A DNA stretch of 64,000 bases from Thiomicrospira pelophila DSM 1534 (GCF_000711195.1 NZ_JOMR01000001.1:496001-560000); one strand, 5' to 3'. Positions 45,098 to 55,566 are shown, counted from the first letter of the stretch. The notes: generated from the letters alone by a model not told the origin. Translations and numbers: made by a program.

Positions 45098-46500
45098 CAA
45101 CTGAAAACACAACCCACCAGGCCTGGTCCTTAACTAATTTAGCCGAATGGGCGCAGGCACAATTGATAGATGTAACCGGCGACGCAGATCAACGTGTTTG
45201 TCAGGGAATTTCGACTGATTCAAGAAGCACTAGGCCTGGTGATTGTTATATTGCGATTAAAGGCGAACGATTCGATGGGCATGCATTTATAGAGCAAGCG
45301 ATTGCGCAGGGTGCGGTGGCTTTATTAGTCTCTGAACCTGGTAATTACACGGTTCCCAGTTTATTGGTGGCTGACACACGTATTGCATTAGGCTTGATTG
45401 CGCGAGGCCATCGTCAAGCACAAAACTTAAATAGTTTGATTGCGGTAACCGGCAGTAATGGCAAAACGACTGTCAAAAGTTTATTGGCACATATATTACA
45501 AACTCAAGCCCCGACTTGGGCGACACCGGGTAATTTAAATAATGATTTTGGGGTCCCTAGAACGCTGTTGCAAATCACCGCGCAACACCGTTATGCCGTG
45601 ATTGAAATGGGCGCAAACCATGTCGGCGAAATTGATTATTTAACGCATTTAGCACAACCAGATGTGGCCCTAATTACCCTAGCCGCTGAAGCTCACCTTG
45701 AAGGGTTTGGTAGCTTACAAGGCGTTATTGATACCAAGGGTGAAATTTTTAATGGTTTAAGTGATCAAGGTGTGGGCGTGATTAATACGGATTCGCCCGG
45801 CTTTGAGCAGTGGTGTGGAAAATTGGCGACAAAAAAAATCATCACCTTTGGGCGCTCAGATCAAGCCGATATTCGAGTGGTAGGGGGTCAATCGACTCAA
45901 AAAGGCATTTCGTTTGAATTGGTGGTTAATGGTGAGTCGCACTCTGTTTGTATGCCGATTATGGGTTTGCACAATGCGATGAATGCCGCCGCCGCTTGTG
46001 CAGCTTGCTTGGCGGTAGGTTTAAGTTGGTCGCAAATACAGCCGGGCCTAGAAAGCTTTCAGGGCGTAGCGGGTCGATTGCAAACCTATCAATCGGAGCA
46101 AGGCTTGTTAATTGATGATAGTTACAATGCGAACCCCAGCTCGGTTAAAGCTGCGATTGATACCTTGGCGGCGTTACCCGGAAAAACGGTGCTTTGTTTG
46201 GGGGCGATGGCTGAGCTGGGCGTTGATGCCAAATTGGCGCATGCGCAAATTGGTATTTATGCACGCCAAAAAGGGGTCGATTATGTGTTCGCTTACGGTA
46301 AAGATACTCGTGCGACTTTGGCCGCGTTTAATGCCGATCAACTCCAACCCTTGTCGCACTCTGAAATTAGTGACCAAGTCCAGCTGTTGATTGATACCCA
46401 TCAGCCCATCGATATTTTAGTTAAAGGGTCGCGAAGCGCGCAAATGGAGCGTGTGGTCGAGAACCTATTAGAGAGGAATCAATATGCTCGTCTATCTTAG
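45085..46500 (+). CDS. murF: UDP-MurNAc-pentapeptide synthetase MurF
   Basis: 471-residue ligase adding D-Ala-D-Ala. [19 protein letters not shown] (UDP-binding domain), P-loop [39 protein letters not shown] and [19 protein letters not shown] at 45085 overlaps murE by 13 bp. Two palindrome copies fall in the first 52 codons: a perfect one read as HQAWSL and an imperfect one read as STRPGD. Confidence 0.96.
   Translation: MASITTENTTHQAWSLTNLAEWAQAQLIDVTGDADQRVCQGISTDSRSTRPGDCYIAIKGERFDGHAFIEQAIAQGAVALLVSEPGNYTVPSLLVADTRIALGLIARGHRQAQNLNSLIAVTGSNGKTTVKSLLAHILQTQAPTWATPGNLNNDFGVPRTLLQITAQHRYAVIEMGANHVGEIDYLTHLAQPDVALITLAAEAHLEGFGSLQGVIDTKGEIFNGLSDQGVGVINTDSPGFEQWCGKLATKKIITFGRSDQADIRVVGGQSTQKGISFELVVNGESHSVCMPIMGLHNAMNAAAACAACLAVGLSWSQIQPGLESFQGVAGRLQTYQSEQGLLIDDSYNANPSSVKAAIDTLAALPGKTVLCLGAMAELGVDAKLAHAQIGIYARQKGVDYVFAYGKDTRATLAAFNADQLQPLSHSEISDQVQLLIDTHQPIDILVKGSRSAQMERVVENLLERNQYARLS
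45116..45127. repeat. Iterated palindrome copy 13 (12 bp)
   Basis: Perfect ACCAGGCCTGGT early in murF, read as QAW. A one-mismatch copy (CACTAGGCCTGGTG) lies at 45228-45241. Confidence 0.9.
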
Positions 46501-47566
46501 TCAATATCTGAGCCAGTATTTTACAGGCTTAACCGTGTTTAACTACATTACGGTGCGAGCGATTATGAGTGTCCTGACCGCACTGATTATTTCGTTTTTA
46601 ATTGGGCCGGCGATGATTCGTTGGTTAACGCGCTTAAAAGTGGGGCAAAGTATTCGTGAAGATGGCCCGCAAACCCATTTAATTAAAGCCGGCACACCAA
46701 CTATGGGCGGCACGCTTATTTTGTTTTCGGTGAGTTTGGCGATTGTTTTGTGGGGTGACCTAACCAATCATTATTTATTAATCGTCACCTTAACCATGCT
46801 GGGTTTTGGTGTGATCGGGTTTATAGATGATTATAAAAAGGTTGTGTTTCGGGATCCAAATGGCATGCGTTCGCGTACCAAGTTTCTGTGGCAAAGCATT
46901 ATAGGTTTTGGTGCCGCCTATAGTTTTTATGCTATCGGCACTGTACCTGCCGAAACCCAGTTATTAATTCCTTATATGAAAGATACCTATATTTACCTGG
47001 GTGCTTGGGTTGTGGTGCTGGCTTATTTGGTGATAGTGGGTAGCTCAAATGCAGTAAATTTAACCGATGGTTTGGATGGCTTGGCGATTATGCCAACGGT
47101 GATGGTGGCCGCTGCCTTGGCAGTATTTGCATATTTATCGGGGCACGTAGTGTTTGCCACCTATCTAGACATCCCATATATTCCGGGTGTCGGCGAGCTG
47201 ACGATTTTGATGGCCGCTTTAGTTGGCGCTGGATTGGGCTTTTTATGGTTCAATGCGCATCCGGCTCAAGTTTTTATGGGCGATGTAGGTTCATTAGCGA
47301 TTGGCGCCGCACTGGGCGCAACCGCTGTTGCGGTCAGACAAGAAATTGTGTTGTTTATTATGGGCGGTATTTTCGTGATCGAAACTCTGTCGGTCATTCT
47401 GCAAGTTGGATCTTATAAAATGCGTGGCAAGCGTGTGTTCTTAATGGCACCGCTACATCATCACTTTGAACAAAAGAATTGGCCAGAATCGCAAATTATT
47501 GTGCGTTTCTGGATTATCACTATCGTACTGGTATTAATTGGTTTAGCCAGTTTAAAACTTAGGTAA
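46484..47566 (+). CDS. mraY: Phospho-MurNAc-pentapeptide translocase MraY
   Basis: 360-residue membrane enzyme with about ten segments that transfers phospho-MurNAc-pentapeptide to undecaprenyl phosphate, forming lipid I. Motifs: [33 protein letters not shown] and the catalytic-region [13 protein letters not shown] ribosome site; overlaps murF by 17 bp. The carrier lipid is recycled by UppP, also in this window. Confidence 0.97.
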   Translation: MLVYLSQYLSQYFTGLTVFNYITVRAIMSVLTALIISFLIGPAMIRWLTRLKVGQSIREDGPQTHLIKAGTPTMGGTLILFSVSLAIVLWGDLTNHYLLIVTLTMLGFGVIGFIDDYKKVVFRDPNGMRSRTKFLWQSIIGFGAAYSFYAIGTVPAETQLLIPYMKDTYIYLGAWVVVLAYLVIVGSSNAVNLTDGLDGLAIMPTVMVAAALAVFAYLSGHVVFATYLDIPYIPGVGELTILMAALVGAGLGFLWFNAHPAQVFMGDVGSLAIGAALGATAVAVRQEIVLFIMGGIFVIETLSVILQVGSYKMRGKRVFLMAPLHHHFEQKNWPESQIIVRFWIITIVLVLIGLASLKLR

Positions 47567-47571
47567 CAAGT

Positions 47572-48909
47572 GTGGATTTAGTAGCTGGGCTAGGGCAAAC
47601 AGGACAATCTGTAATGCGGTATTTACAAGCATCGGGTGAGCCGATGTTGGCATTTGATACACGGCCTGATTTTGATATTAGCCAACTCCAAGAAGATTAT
47701 CCAAAGGTTTTATTTGCTACGGGTGAGCTTCCCAAAGCCTGGCATAAATGGATCACCCGTGTGGTTTTAAGTCCGGGCATATGCAAACGTGACGCCTGGG
47801 TGTTAGCGTTACAAGAGCGCGGCGTAGAAGTGGTCGGTGACATTGAATTATTTGCGCGCGCGGTGAGTCAACCAGTGGTCGCGATTACCGGTTCAAATGG
47901 CAAAAGCACAGTTACGACATTGGTCGGTGATTTTTTAAGTGCCGCCGGCTATCGAGTCGGCGTGGGCGGTAATATCGGTCGTCCAGCCTTGGACGTATTA
48001 CTAGACGACTGTGAATGCGATGTATATGTACTGGAGTTGTCCAGCTTCCAGCTTGAAACCACCTACTCACTTCATAGTACAGCCTCTACCGTCCTAAACA
48101 TTAGCGAAGATCATATGGATCGCTATGCGGGTTTGGATGACTATATTCAGGCTAAAACCATTGTTTATTCAGATACTGAGTTAGCAGTTGTGCCTAAGGG
48201 TTATGAGTCGCAGCTTTGGCTGACAAAGCAGTTAAAAAAAGTCTATTTTGGTCTGGAAATGCCACAAGCTGATAACGAGTATGGTGTATTGACGCATGAT
48301 CAGCAGGCCTGGTTAGGCCGCGGCAACCAGGCCTGGTTGAATTTGAACGAGATCGCCTTAAATGCACCACATCATCAATTAAATGCTTTAGCTGCTATGG
48401 CTTTGTGTGAACCCTTTGATCTACCAGTCGGTGTATTTCAACAAGTGTTAGCCAACTTCAGAGGCTTGGCGCATCGAACCCAGCTCGTAGTTGAACACGC
48501 TGGTGTGGAGTGGATAGATGACTCTAAAGGCACGAATGTGGGGGCAAGCCTAAGTGCGCTACAAAGCTTAGGGCAACAGGTGTTGCCGGAAGGCCGCATT
48601 ATTTTATTAGCTGGTGGTGTTGGAAAGGGAGCGGATTTTTCGGATTTAAAACCCGCTATACAAACCTATGCTCGCGCTTTGGTATTGTTTGGACGCGATG
48701 CCAATATCATGCATCAAACGCTATCCGACAGTACGGATTGTTATCTGGTAGAAAACTTACAACAAGCCGTTAGACAAGCCCAAAAGCTGGCTAAGCCGGG
48801 GGATATTGTGCTGTTATCACCGGCTTGCGCCAGTTTTGACCAGTTCAAAAACTATCAAGACCGCGGTGAACAATTCTCTTTAGAGGTTAAAAAGGCCTTG
48901 GGTTTATGA
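47572..48909 (+). CDS. murD: UDP-MurNAc-L-Ala:D-Glu ligase MurD
   Basis: 445-residue ligase adding D-glutamate. GLGQTGQSVMRYL at the N-terminus, P-loop AITGSNGKSTVTTLV, LELSSFQLE, NISEDHMDRY and the KGTNVGA block. GTG start with AGGTAA upstream. It carries one perfect and one imperfect iterated palindrome 10 bp apart (48304-48339), read as QQAWLG and NQAWLN. Confidence 0.96.
   Translation: MDLVAGLGQTGQSVMRYLQASGEPMLAFDTRPDFDISQLQEDYPKVLFATGELPKAWHKWITRVVLSPGICKRDAWVLALQERGVEVVGDIELFARAVSQPVVAITGSNGKSTVTTLVGDFLSAAGYRVGVGGNIGRPALDVLLDDCECDVYVLELSSFQLETTYSLHSTASTVLNISEDHMDRYAGLDDYIQAKTIVYSDTELAVVPKGYESQLWLTKQLKKVYFGLEMPQADNEYGVLTHDQQAWLGRGNQAWLNLNEIALNAPHHQLNALAAMALCEPFDLPVGVFQQVLANFRGLAHRTQLVVEHAGVEWIDDSKGTNVGASLSALQSLGQQVLPEGRIILLAGGVGKGADFSDLKPAIQTYARALVLFGRDANIMHQTLSDSTDCYLVENLQQAVRQAQKLAKPGDIVLLSPACASFDQFKNYQDRGEQFSLEVKKALGL
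48324..48339. repeat. Iterated palindrome copy 14 (16 bp)
   Basis: Perfect CAACCAGGCCTGGTTG in murD, read as QAW. A one-mismatch copy of the 10-bp core (GCAGGCCTGG) lies just upstream at 48303-48312, also read as QAW. Confidence 0.9.
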
Positions 48910-50063
48910 AAGCCTGGCTCGATTCTTTCAAGCAACAGCTGTGGACGGTTGATTACTGGCTATTAGGTTCATTGTTAATGTTAATTTTTTTGGGTCTAAC
49001 GATGGTTTTATCCAGTTCGTTAGCCATTAGCGAACAGCGCTTTGATCAGTCTACCCATTATTTTGTTCGTCAATCTATTGCGCTCGGCATCGGTTTATTG
49101 GGCGCTTTGTTCGTGTTTAAAATCCCCATTCAGTTTTGGCAAACACACCGCGGCAAGTTATTTTTGTTTGGGTTGTTGCTATTAGTTTTGGTGCTGGTTT
49201 TTGGTCGAGAAATCAGTGGTTCTAAACGTTGGTTACCTTTGTTGGTGATGAACTTTCAGCCAGCGGAGTTTGTTAAATTGGCCGCGATTGTATTTGTTGC
49301 CGGTTATCTTCAACGTCATTTAAATGCAGTAAAGGAAGACTTTAACGTCATTATGCGTTTGTCTTTGCCATTTGGTCTGATGGCACTTCTATTATTATTT
49401 CAGCCTGATTACGGTTCTACTTTATTAATTGCGGCGGTTGTAACCGCGATGTTATTAATTTCCGGTGCGCCATGGCGTTACTTTGTTTTAACTATAATGC
49501 CGGTTGTGATTTTGTTGAGTTTGTTGGTACTCTATTCACCTTATCGTATGGCGAGAGTGGTCAGCTTTTTAGACCCTTGGCAAGACCCTTATGGTGCGGG
49601 TTATCAGTTAACCCAAGCTTTAATTGCATCCGGTTCGGGTGGTTGGTTTGGGGCTGGGTTGGGAGCGAGTGTACAAAAACTATTGTATTTGCCGGATGCG
49701 CATACCGACTTTTTGTTCTCAATATTTGCTGAAGAATTTGGCTTTATCGGTGTGCTAGGTTTATTGATCTTGTATGGTTTTTTTATATACCGTATGTTTC
49801 GAGTCGCGCGCCGTTCTTGGACACCTGATCAACAGTTCTCGGCCTTACTGGTATATGGTGTTGCCACTTGGGTGGCCTTGCAGGTGATGATTAACTTAGG
49901 CGTAAATTTGGGCTTACTACCAACCAAGGGACTTACTTTGCCGTTTATGAGTTATGGTGGCAGTAGCGTTATGATGCTATGCATTGCCATGGCATTAGTG
50001 TTTAGAGTCGATTATGAACAACGCAAAACTGAAAGATTAGGAGTTACGCATGCCGCAGAATAA
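48906..50063 (+). CDS. ftsW: Septal peptidoglycan polymerase FtsW
   Basis: 385-residue SEDS-family membrane protein with about ten segments. QPAEFVKLAAIVFVAGYLQ, FQPDYGSTLLI, GAGYQLTQALIASGSGGWFG and GLTLPFMSYGGSS are diagnostic, including the catalytic Asp region. It polymerises septal glycan with FtsI. ATGA overlap with murD. Confidence 0.96.
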   Translation: MKAWLDSFKQQLWTVDYWLLGSLLMLIFLGLTMVLSSSLAISEQRFDQSTHYFVRQSIALGIGLLGALFVFKIPIQFWQTHRGKLFLFGLLLLVLVLVFGREISGSKRWLPLLVMNFQPAEFVKLAAIVFVAGYLQRHLNAVKEDFNVIMRLSLPFGLMALLLLFQPDYGSTLLIAAVVTAMLLISGAPWRYFVLTIMPVVILLSLLVLYSPYRMARVVSFLDPWQDPYGAGYQLTQALIASGSGGWFGAGLGASVQKLLYLPDAHTDFLFSIFAEEFGFIGVLGLLILYGFFIYRMFRVARRSWTPDQQFSALLVYGVATWVALQVMINLGVNLGLLPTKGLTLPFMSYGGSSVMMLCIAMALVFRVDYEQRKTERLGVTHAAE

Positions 50064-51129
50064 GCAATTAAGCCACATTGTTATTATGGCGGGTGGCACC
50101 GGTGGGCATGTGTTTCCAGGGATCGCATTAGCGGAGGCGTTTGCGCAAAAAGGCATTACTACACATTGGTTGGGCACGCAAGGCGGATTAGAGGCGAACT
50201 GGGTCGAGCAAGCCGGCTTACCTTTTTCAGCCATTAGTATTAAAGGCTTGCGTGGTAATGGATTAAAAGGTTGGTTGATGGCGCCGATAAATATTTGGCG
50301 CGCGTTTATTCAAGCACGCAGAATACTAAAGCAACAAGCACCAGACCTGGTGATCGGCATGGGCGGTTTTGTCTGCGGGCCAGGTGGCCTTGCCGCGCGT
50401 TCACTAGGAATTGATTTATATCTACACGAGCAAAATGCGATTGCCGGCTTAACCAATAGGCTTCTATTGCCTTTTGCAAAGCGGGTATTTTGTGGGTTTG
50501 AGCCGCAAAACTTGTCCTCAAATAAATTAGAGGTGATTGGTAATCCGGTTAGAGCGAGTATTGAAACTGTGCCACCACTTGAGGCGAATCAACCCTCTAA
50601 AATACTCGTTATTGGCGGTAGTCGTGGCGCCCAAGCTTTAAATCAAGCTTTGCCTGCTGCATTGGCTTTAATCCCTGAAGCTCAGCGGCCATCGGTGCTT
50701 CATCAAACCGGCAAAAATAGTGTCGAATCAACGCGTCAAGCCTACCAGCAAGTCGGAGTTGAGGCGCAAGTTGAAGCGTTTATTGAAGATATGGCTTTGG
50801 CTTACCGACAGGCTAGCTTGGTGGTGGCACGTTCAGGGGCGTTAACGATAGCGGAGTTAATGGCAAGTGCTCGCCCCGCAATATTGGTGCCTTTTCCCTA
50901 CGCGGTTGATGACCATCAGACGGCGAATGCGCAAGTTATGCAAGATCTTCAGGCGGGCAGTGTAATCCAGCAAGCAGATTTAACGCCGAGCCGTTTAGCG
51001 GAACAAATTCAATCTTGGTTAGAAGAAGGTGTAAGTGTTCAGGCCTCTCAAAATTTACGTCAACAAGCCTGTTTGGGTGCAGCAAATGCGTTGGTTGAGC
51101 GAGTAATGGACATACAGAAAAAAACTTAG
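50050..51129 (+). CDS. murG: Lipid II synthase MurG
   Basis: 359-residue glycosyltransferase adding GlcNAc to lipid I. IMAGGTGGHVFPGIALAE at the N-terminus, GMGGFVCGPGGLAAR, LHEQNAIAGLTNR, GGSRGAQALNQ, VARSGALTIAELMA and PFPYAVDDHQTANAQVM. GGAG ribosome site; overlaps ftsW by 14 bp. Last gene of the cluster here; murC, murB, ddl, ftsQ and ftsA, which usually follow, are absent. An imperfect palindrome (CACCAGACCTGGTG, 50339-50352) is read as APDLVI. Confidence 0.97.
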   Translation: MPQNKQLSHIVIMAGGTGGHVFPGIALAEAFAQKGITTHWLGTQGGLEANWVEQAGLPFSAISIKGLRGNGLKGWLMAPINIWRAFIQARRILKQQAPDLVIGMGGFVCGPGGLAARSLGIDLYLHEQNAIAGLTNRLLLPFAKRVFCGFEPQNLSSNKLEVIGNPVRASIETVPPLEANQPSKILVIGGSRGAQALNQALPAALALIPEAQRPSVLHQTGKNSVESTRQAYQQVGVEAQVEAFIEDMALAYRQASLVVARSGALTIAELMASARPAILVPFPYAVDDHQTANAQVMQDLQAGSVIQQADLTPSRLAEQIQSWLEEGVSVQASQNLRQQACLGAANALVERVMDIQKKT

Positions 51130-51143
51130 ACGGGGAAAGATGT

Positions 51144-51219
51144 TGGTCCGCTCACCAGGACTCGAACCTGGAGTTGCCGCTTAGGAGGCAGCCGTTTTAT
51201 CCTGTTAAACTATAAGCGG
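51144..51219 (-). tRNA. tRNA-Arg with CCU anticodon
   Basis: 76 nt with encoded CCA. Read on the minus strand: acceptor CCGCTTA with TGAGCGG; anticodon stem GCTGC/GCGGC with loop CTCCTAA (CCU, decodes AGG); T arm CCAGG-TTCGAGT-CCTGG. Convergent with murG, 14 bp beyond its stop. Confidence 0.9.
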
Positions 51220-51345
51220 TTTGCGAGCCCGCATTTTAGCAGGTTTTAAATTTTATGCCAAAACACATATGCCTATATCTCTGGGCTTGGTACTGTTTTT
51301 GCTATAAGAATCAACACATATTACTCAAATTTTGGGATAACGTTC

Positions 51346-53370
51346 ATGGGCAAGTTTTTACAGAAGCTAACAATAAAACAAAAAATGCGTTTTGGGTTTG
51401 GCGTGATTTGGTTGGTTTTGGCGATTATTACGATTCAGGCGGCCTTCAATCTGTCAGTTGTGCGTATTAACGTTAAAGATGTAGTGGAAAATAAACAGCC
51501 GATAGCCTTAGCCTCAAATCAGTTGATTATAAATCTCGAAAAAAGCATGAACGCTTTGAGTGTTTATATGTTGACTGGTAATGAGGATACATTGAGCGGT
51601 TATCAGCAAAGCTATGCAGAATCGAGTGAGATCTTAGCCGAACTGGAGGAACGTTTAGCTGAAAAAGGTTATCAGGACAGTCGTGAGTATCTTAAGCAAG
51701 TGCGTTTAAATATGGCGAAATTGCCAGCGTACATTGAAGCGATCAAGCATCTGCAAAAAAACCGTAATGAGCAGTATCCAGCGTTTAAGTACGTAAGTGA
51801 AAATTTAGCCGGTTTAGCCAATACCATTCAGTTTTCCATTTCTACCATGGTGGCATCTGAGTTAAATGAACTGGACGCTGAGCGTCGCGTTTTGTTGGAA
51901 GATTTGTTAGCCTTGCAAAATAACTGGTTAAACGTGTTGAGCAGTGTGCGGGGGTATGTTGCGTTTCGTTCTTCCGATATGGCGGATAATACAGAGATGT
52001 ATTTGAATGTGTCTGAACAGTTAATAGATCGTATTGCTCAACAAACGGCGATTGAACTGACCATCGAAGAAGAAGATGCCTTGCCTACCATTATGGATGC
52101 GTTCGCCACTTATCGTCAAAACTATATGACCTTAAAAACGATTCATGAAGGCGAGAAATGGCGAATGGATACTTGGATGATGGACAATGAGATTAAACCA
52201 TTATTTGAGTCATTAGAACGTGATTTAGCGTTGGTTTCGGATACCGCTGTAAAAGAAATGGTTGATATGAGTGACCAGGTTGTCAGTAGCAGTCTGAATA
52301 ACATCTTTTTATTGCTCGCTTTATCCATTTTTGGTCAAGTAATGGGGATGATTATTTCTAAACGAGTGACAAATGCGGTTGTCGGGCCGGTTAATAATGC
52401 AACTTTAGCGATGAAAGATATGGCACAGGGCGAAGGTGATTTAACCAGTCGCTTGCCAGTGCGTGGTCGAGATGAATTAGCTCAGCTATCGAGTTATTTC
52501 AACGTCTTTGTAGAACGTATTCAGCAGATGCTACAAGAACTCACCTTTACAGTTGAAGAATTAGAGCGCTCATCCACTGAATTGCTTGATGTTACCCAGT
52601 CCACTAAAAAAGGTTCAGATCAACAACTCAAAGCGACGGCAGAATTGACCGCCTCGGTAGGCGAAATGACAACCAAAGCAAAAACCGTTGAAGATCACTC
52701 ACGCAATGCGTCGCGAGCTACAGAACAAGCGACTTCGCGTGTTAAGCAAGGCAGTCAAGTGGTTTCTGGCGCAAATGTAGCCATCCAGTCCTTATCGGAT
52801 GGGATGCATGAAATGACTACCGCGGTTAATCAGCTTAATCAGGATTCCAAGTCGATTGGCCAAGTCGTGAGCGTGATTCGTGACATTGCAGAACAGACCA
52901 ACCTATTGGCCTTAAATGCCGCAATTGAAGCGGCGCGTGCGGGTGAACATGGGAGAGGGTTTGCTGTGGTGGCGGATGAGGTGCGTGGTTTGGCGCAGCG
53001 TACGCAAGAATCGACCTTAGAAATAGAGCGCATTATCGAGAAAATTCGAGGCGCAACCAAGCAAACCGTGAAAGTAGTATCCGCCGGAGAGGAAAGTTCA
53101 AAAACAAGCTGTGAAGCCATACAGCGTGCCCAGCAAGAGTTGGCACCGGTCGTGGTGTTGATGGACGATATCAGTAAAATGAGTGAACAGATGTTTAATG
53201 CCGCTGAATCTCAGTCGAGCTTAGCGCATGAAGTTAATCAACATATTAGCCAAATTCATGCGGTTAGTGAATCTACGGCACGCGAGGCTCTAAATACCGA
53301 AAAGGCCGGTCATCAAATGCAGGCCTTAGCTGATCGATTAGAGAAATTAGTTCATCAATTTAAAATTTAA
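51346..53370 (+). CDS. Methyl-accepting chemotaxis protein
   Basis: 674 residues. Membrane segment at about 17-36, a long helical periplasmic sensor (about 40-320), a second segment (about 322-343), one HAMP ([27 protein letters not shown]), then the signalling domain with tip [33 protein letters not shown]-type sequence (tip residues about 515-545). A coiled-coil sensor of this sort often detects small molecules; the ligand is unknown. No C-terminal tether peptide. The next gene starts within 15 bp and is probably co-transcribed. Confidence 0.9.
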   Translation: MGKFLQKLTIKQKMRFGFGVIWLVLAIITIQAAFNLSVVRINVKDVVENKQPIALASNQLIINLEKSMNALSVYMLTGNEDTLSGYQQSYAESSEILAELEERLAEKGYQDSREYLKQVRLNMAKLPAYIEAIKHLQKNRNEQYPAFKYVSENLAGLANTIQFSISTMVASELNELDAERRVLLEDLLALQNNWLNVLSSVRGYVAFRSSDMADNTEMYLNVSEQLIDRIAQQTAIELTIEEEDALPTIMDAFATYRQNYMTLKTIHEGEKWRMDTWMMDNEIKPLFESLERDLALVSDTAVKEMVDMSDQVVSSSLNNIFLLLALSIFGQVMGMIISKRVTNAVVGPVNNATLAMKDMAQGEGDLTSRLPVRGRDELAQLSSYFNVFVERIQQMLQELTFTVEELERSSTELLDVTQSTKKGSDQQLKATAELTASVGEMTTKAKTVEDHSRNASRATEQATSRVKQGSQVVSGANVAIQSLSDGMHEMTTAVNQLNQDSKSIGQVVSVIRDIAEQTNLLALNAAIEAARAGEHGRGFAVVADEVRGLAQRTQESTLEIERIIEKIRGATKQTVKVVSAGEESSKTSCEAIQRAQQELAPVVVLMDDISKMSEQMFNAAESQSSLAHEVNQHISQIHAVSESTAREALNTEKAGHQMQALADRLEKLVHQFKI

Positions 53371-53383
53371 TAGGTGATCGCTT

Positions 53384-54664
53384 ATTAAGCTGAACACGAG
53401 AAGCTATGCGCAAAAAGTCTTAGTTATTGAAGACCAAAAAGCCATGGCGATGTTGCTGAAATCCCGCATTGAAGTGCGCTTTTCAGTCGAGGTGTTATTG
53501 GCTCATGACCTAGCTCAAACCCAGCAGTTTCTGGATGACTATGAAGGTCAAATAATGGTTGCATTAAGTGATCTTAATTTACCGGATGTGCCTAATGGTG
53601 AGTCGATCGGGTTATTAAAACAATATGGCATCACAACCGTAGTATTGACGGCAAGTTATGATGAAGCACTTCGCAAACGTGTTTTTCAGGAACGCGTAGC
53701 GGATTATGTTCTCAAAGAAGGAGCCGGTGCAATTGAGTATGTCTTGCGTATACTTAATTTGCTTTTGACAAATGATCAGCGTGAAATATGGTTAGCCAAC
53801 ATCTCGGATCGAATGGCACGAAAACTCGGTGGCTTATTAAGTATCCAACGTTTTAAAGTAAGGGTTTTTGATCAGCACAAAGAGTTGGAAGCTGAATTAG
53901 CTTTGTCGAAGCCAAATTTATTACTTATGGGGCAAGCCAAACAACAGAATGTTTGGCTCCAAGTTTTATCAGAAACACGGGCAATATTTGCCTTTTATGA
54001 ATTACCGATTCTGGCCTGCATTGAAACCGAATCCGACATTAATAGCGCACTAAAATATATGAAATATGGTGCAACCGACTATATTGTTCAGCCTTTCAGT
54101 ATCGAAGAGTTTTACACGCGGATAAGCCAAAATATTGAACAGCAGCAAGCCTACCAAGACATAAAACATATTTCGCAAACAGATGCCCTAAGCGGTTTAT
54201 ATAATCGACGTTATTGTTTAGATGTAGGTGAAAACCAATATCCTCAATGGCGCATTTCGGGTTCGGAGGTCTTTGCTTTGTTGGTGGATATTGATTTCTG
54301 CAAGCGTATCAATGATCATTATGGTCATCCAAAAGGGGATGAAGCGATCGTGTTTGTCGCGGATCAACTTAAACAGCATTTTTCTGACAAGGTGGTCGCC
54401 AGATTTGGAGGCGAAGAATTCTTAGTTTTGGGAGAGACTGACAATAGTTATGAAGTTTTGGTCAAGGCTGAAAGCTTTAGAAAAGCAATAGAAGTGGAAT
54501 CAACCAAGCAAGTTGGCGTCAGCTTTAGTTGTAGCATTGGCGTCGTTTTTAACGCAGATAGTTTTGAGAAATTGGTGGCTCAGGCTGACCAAAAACTCTA
54601 TGAAGCAAAAGAGCAGGGGCGTAATCAAATCTGCCATAAGTTTGAGCGTTTGCAGACGGCTTAA
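53384..54664 (+). CDS. PleD-like response regulator with GGDEF domain
   Basis: Two receiver domains followed by a diguanylate cyclase domain. The first receiver needs the sequence upstream of the first ATG (53444): the open frame back to 53378 encodes YAQKVLVIEDQKAMAML, the usual first strand and acidic pair. No ATG, GTG or TTG lies there in frame; ATT at 53384 with AGGTGA 7 bases before it, or CTG at 53390, are the candidate starts. The second receiver follows (about 155-275 of the 426-residue form), then TDALSGLYNRRYCLD and the active-site GGEEF. It makes cyclic-di-GMP, likely controlled by phosphorylation, and probably works with the adjacent chemoreceptor. Confidence 0.7.
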   Translation: MKLNTRSYAQKVLVIEDQKAMAMLLKSRIEVRFSVEVLLAHDLAQTQQFLDDYEGQIMVALSDLNLPDVPNGESIGLLKQYGITTVVLTASYDEALRKRVFQERVADYVLKEGAGAIEYVLRILNLLLTNDQREIWLANISDRMARKLGGLLSIQRFKVRVFDQHKELEAELALSKPNLLLMGQAKQQNVWLQVLSETRAIFAFYELPILACIETESDINSALKYMKYGATDYIVQPFSIEEFYTRISQNIEQQQAYQDIKHISQTDALSGLYNRRYCLDVGENQYPQWRISGSEVFALLVDIDFCKRINDHYGHPKGDEAIVFVADQLKQHFSDKVVARFGGEEFLVLGETDNSYEVLVKAESFRKAIEVESTKQVGVSFSCSIGVVFNADSFEKLVAQADQKLYEAKEQGRNQICHKFERLQTA

Positions 54665-54732
54665 TCTTTCTCAAAAAATAACCCTGTGCTAAACTGATAT
54701 TTAAATAAAGTTTTCATTGGTGGGTTTAACTC

Positions 54733-55566
54733 ATGGATAGCGTCGGCCAATCATTATATTCAAGTCCAAGTTGGGCGGGAGCCACTCAAGGTGTGTTGCC
54801 TTCGCAACCGTCTCAACGCATTGTGATTCCAACGAACGCAACCAGTAGTGAATCAAGCCCTACAACTCAAACCACCAGGCCTGGTGGTTCAGAACCAACT
54901 AATTCGCGCCCACAAAATTCGGTTGAATCAAATCGTGCGTCAAGTCAAGCCGACTCTTATGCCGATGTTTCATTAGAGCAACGTCAGCAAGAGCAAGCCG
55001 TTCAACAAGTATTGTCTCAGTTACGCGCGCGTGATCAAGAAGTGCGTACGCATGAGCAGGCCCATTTATCTGCCGCTGGTCAATATGCCACCAGTGGCAT
55101 TAAATACAGTTATCAAACCGGCCCCGATGGACAGCGCTATGCGGTAGGTGGTTCAGTGGGTATTGATACTTCACCCGTGGCCGGTGATCCAGAAGCGACA
55201 TTACAAAAAGCACGAGTCGTTCAACGTGCCGCTTTAGCACCGGCGGAACCATCGGGTCAAGACATGAAGGTTGCCGCTCAAGCCTCACAAATGATGATGC
55301 AGGCTCAACTTGAAATACAGGTACAACAAACTGAAAGTGCGCAAACCGAAAGTAACGAAGTCGACAACGAAAATGAATTAAATTCATCCTCACTCGACGA
55401 TTCACGAGCACCGGCTAGTATACAGAACCGAGAAATACCTAATACGGATGAAACTGAAACGTTAAGTCAGACTCAAACTGTGGCAATGAACGCAGATCGG
55501 AATGAATTTGAGATTAGAATGAGTATGCAGCCTCAGTTATCTGATATGTTTGCTATTAGTGCCTAA
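54733..55566 (+). CDS. SprA-related putative metalloprotease
   Basis: 277 residues. A Ser/Thr/Gln-rich low-complexity N-terminus (about 1-80), then the SprA-related core: RARDQEVRTHEQAHLSAAGQY with HEQAH at 107-111, YSYQTGPDGQRYAVGGSVGID, and PEATLQKARVVQRAALAPAEPSGQD. The HExxH-like spacing suggests zinc binding, but activity is not established for the family. The C-terminus is again low complexity. It contains the longest palindrome copy, read as TTRPGG within the disordered N-terminus. Confidence 0.75.
   Translation: MDSVGQSLYSSPSWAGATQGVLPSQPSQRIVIPTNATSSESSPTTQTTRPGGSEPTNSRPQNSVESNRASSQADSYADVSLEQRQQEQAVQQVLSQLRARDQEVRTHEQAHLSAAGQYATSGIKYSYQTGPDGQRYAVGGSVGIDTSPVAGDPEATLQKARVVQRAALAPAEPSGQDMKVAAQASQMMMQAQLEIQVQQTESAQTESNEVDNENELNSSSLDDSRAPASIQNREIPNTDETETLSQTQTVAMNADRNEFEIRMSMQPQLSDMFAISA
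54870..54889. repeat. Iterated palindrome copy 15 (20 bp, longest)
   Basis: Perfect 20-bp palindrome centred on AGGCCT in the low-complexity N-terminal region of the SprA-related gene. This is the only perfect copy read in the RPG frame. Confidence 0.93.
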
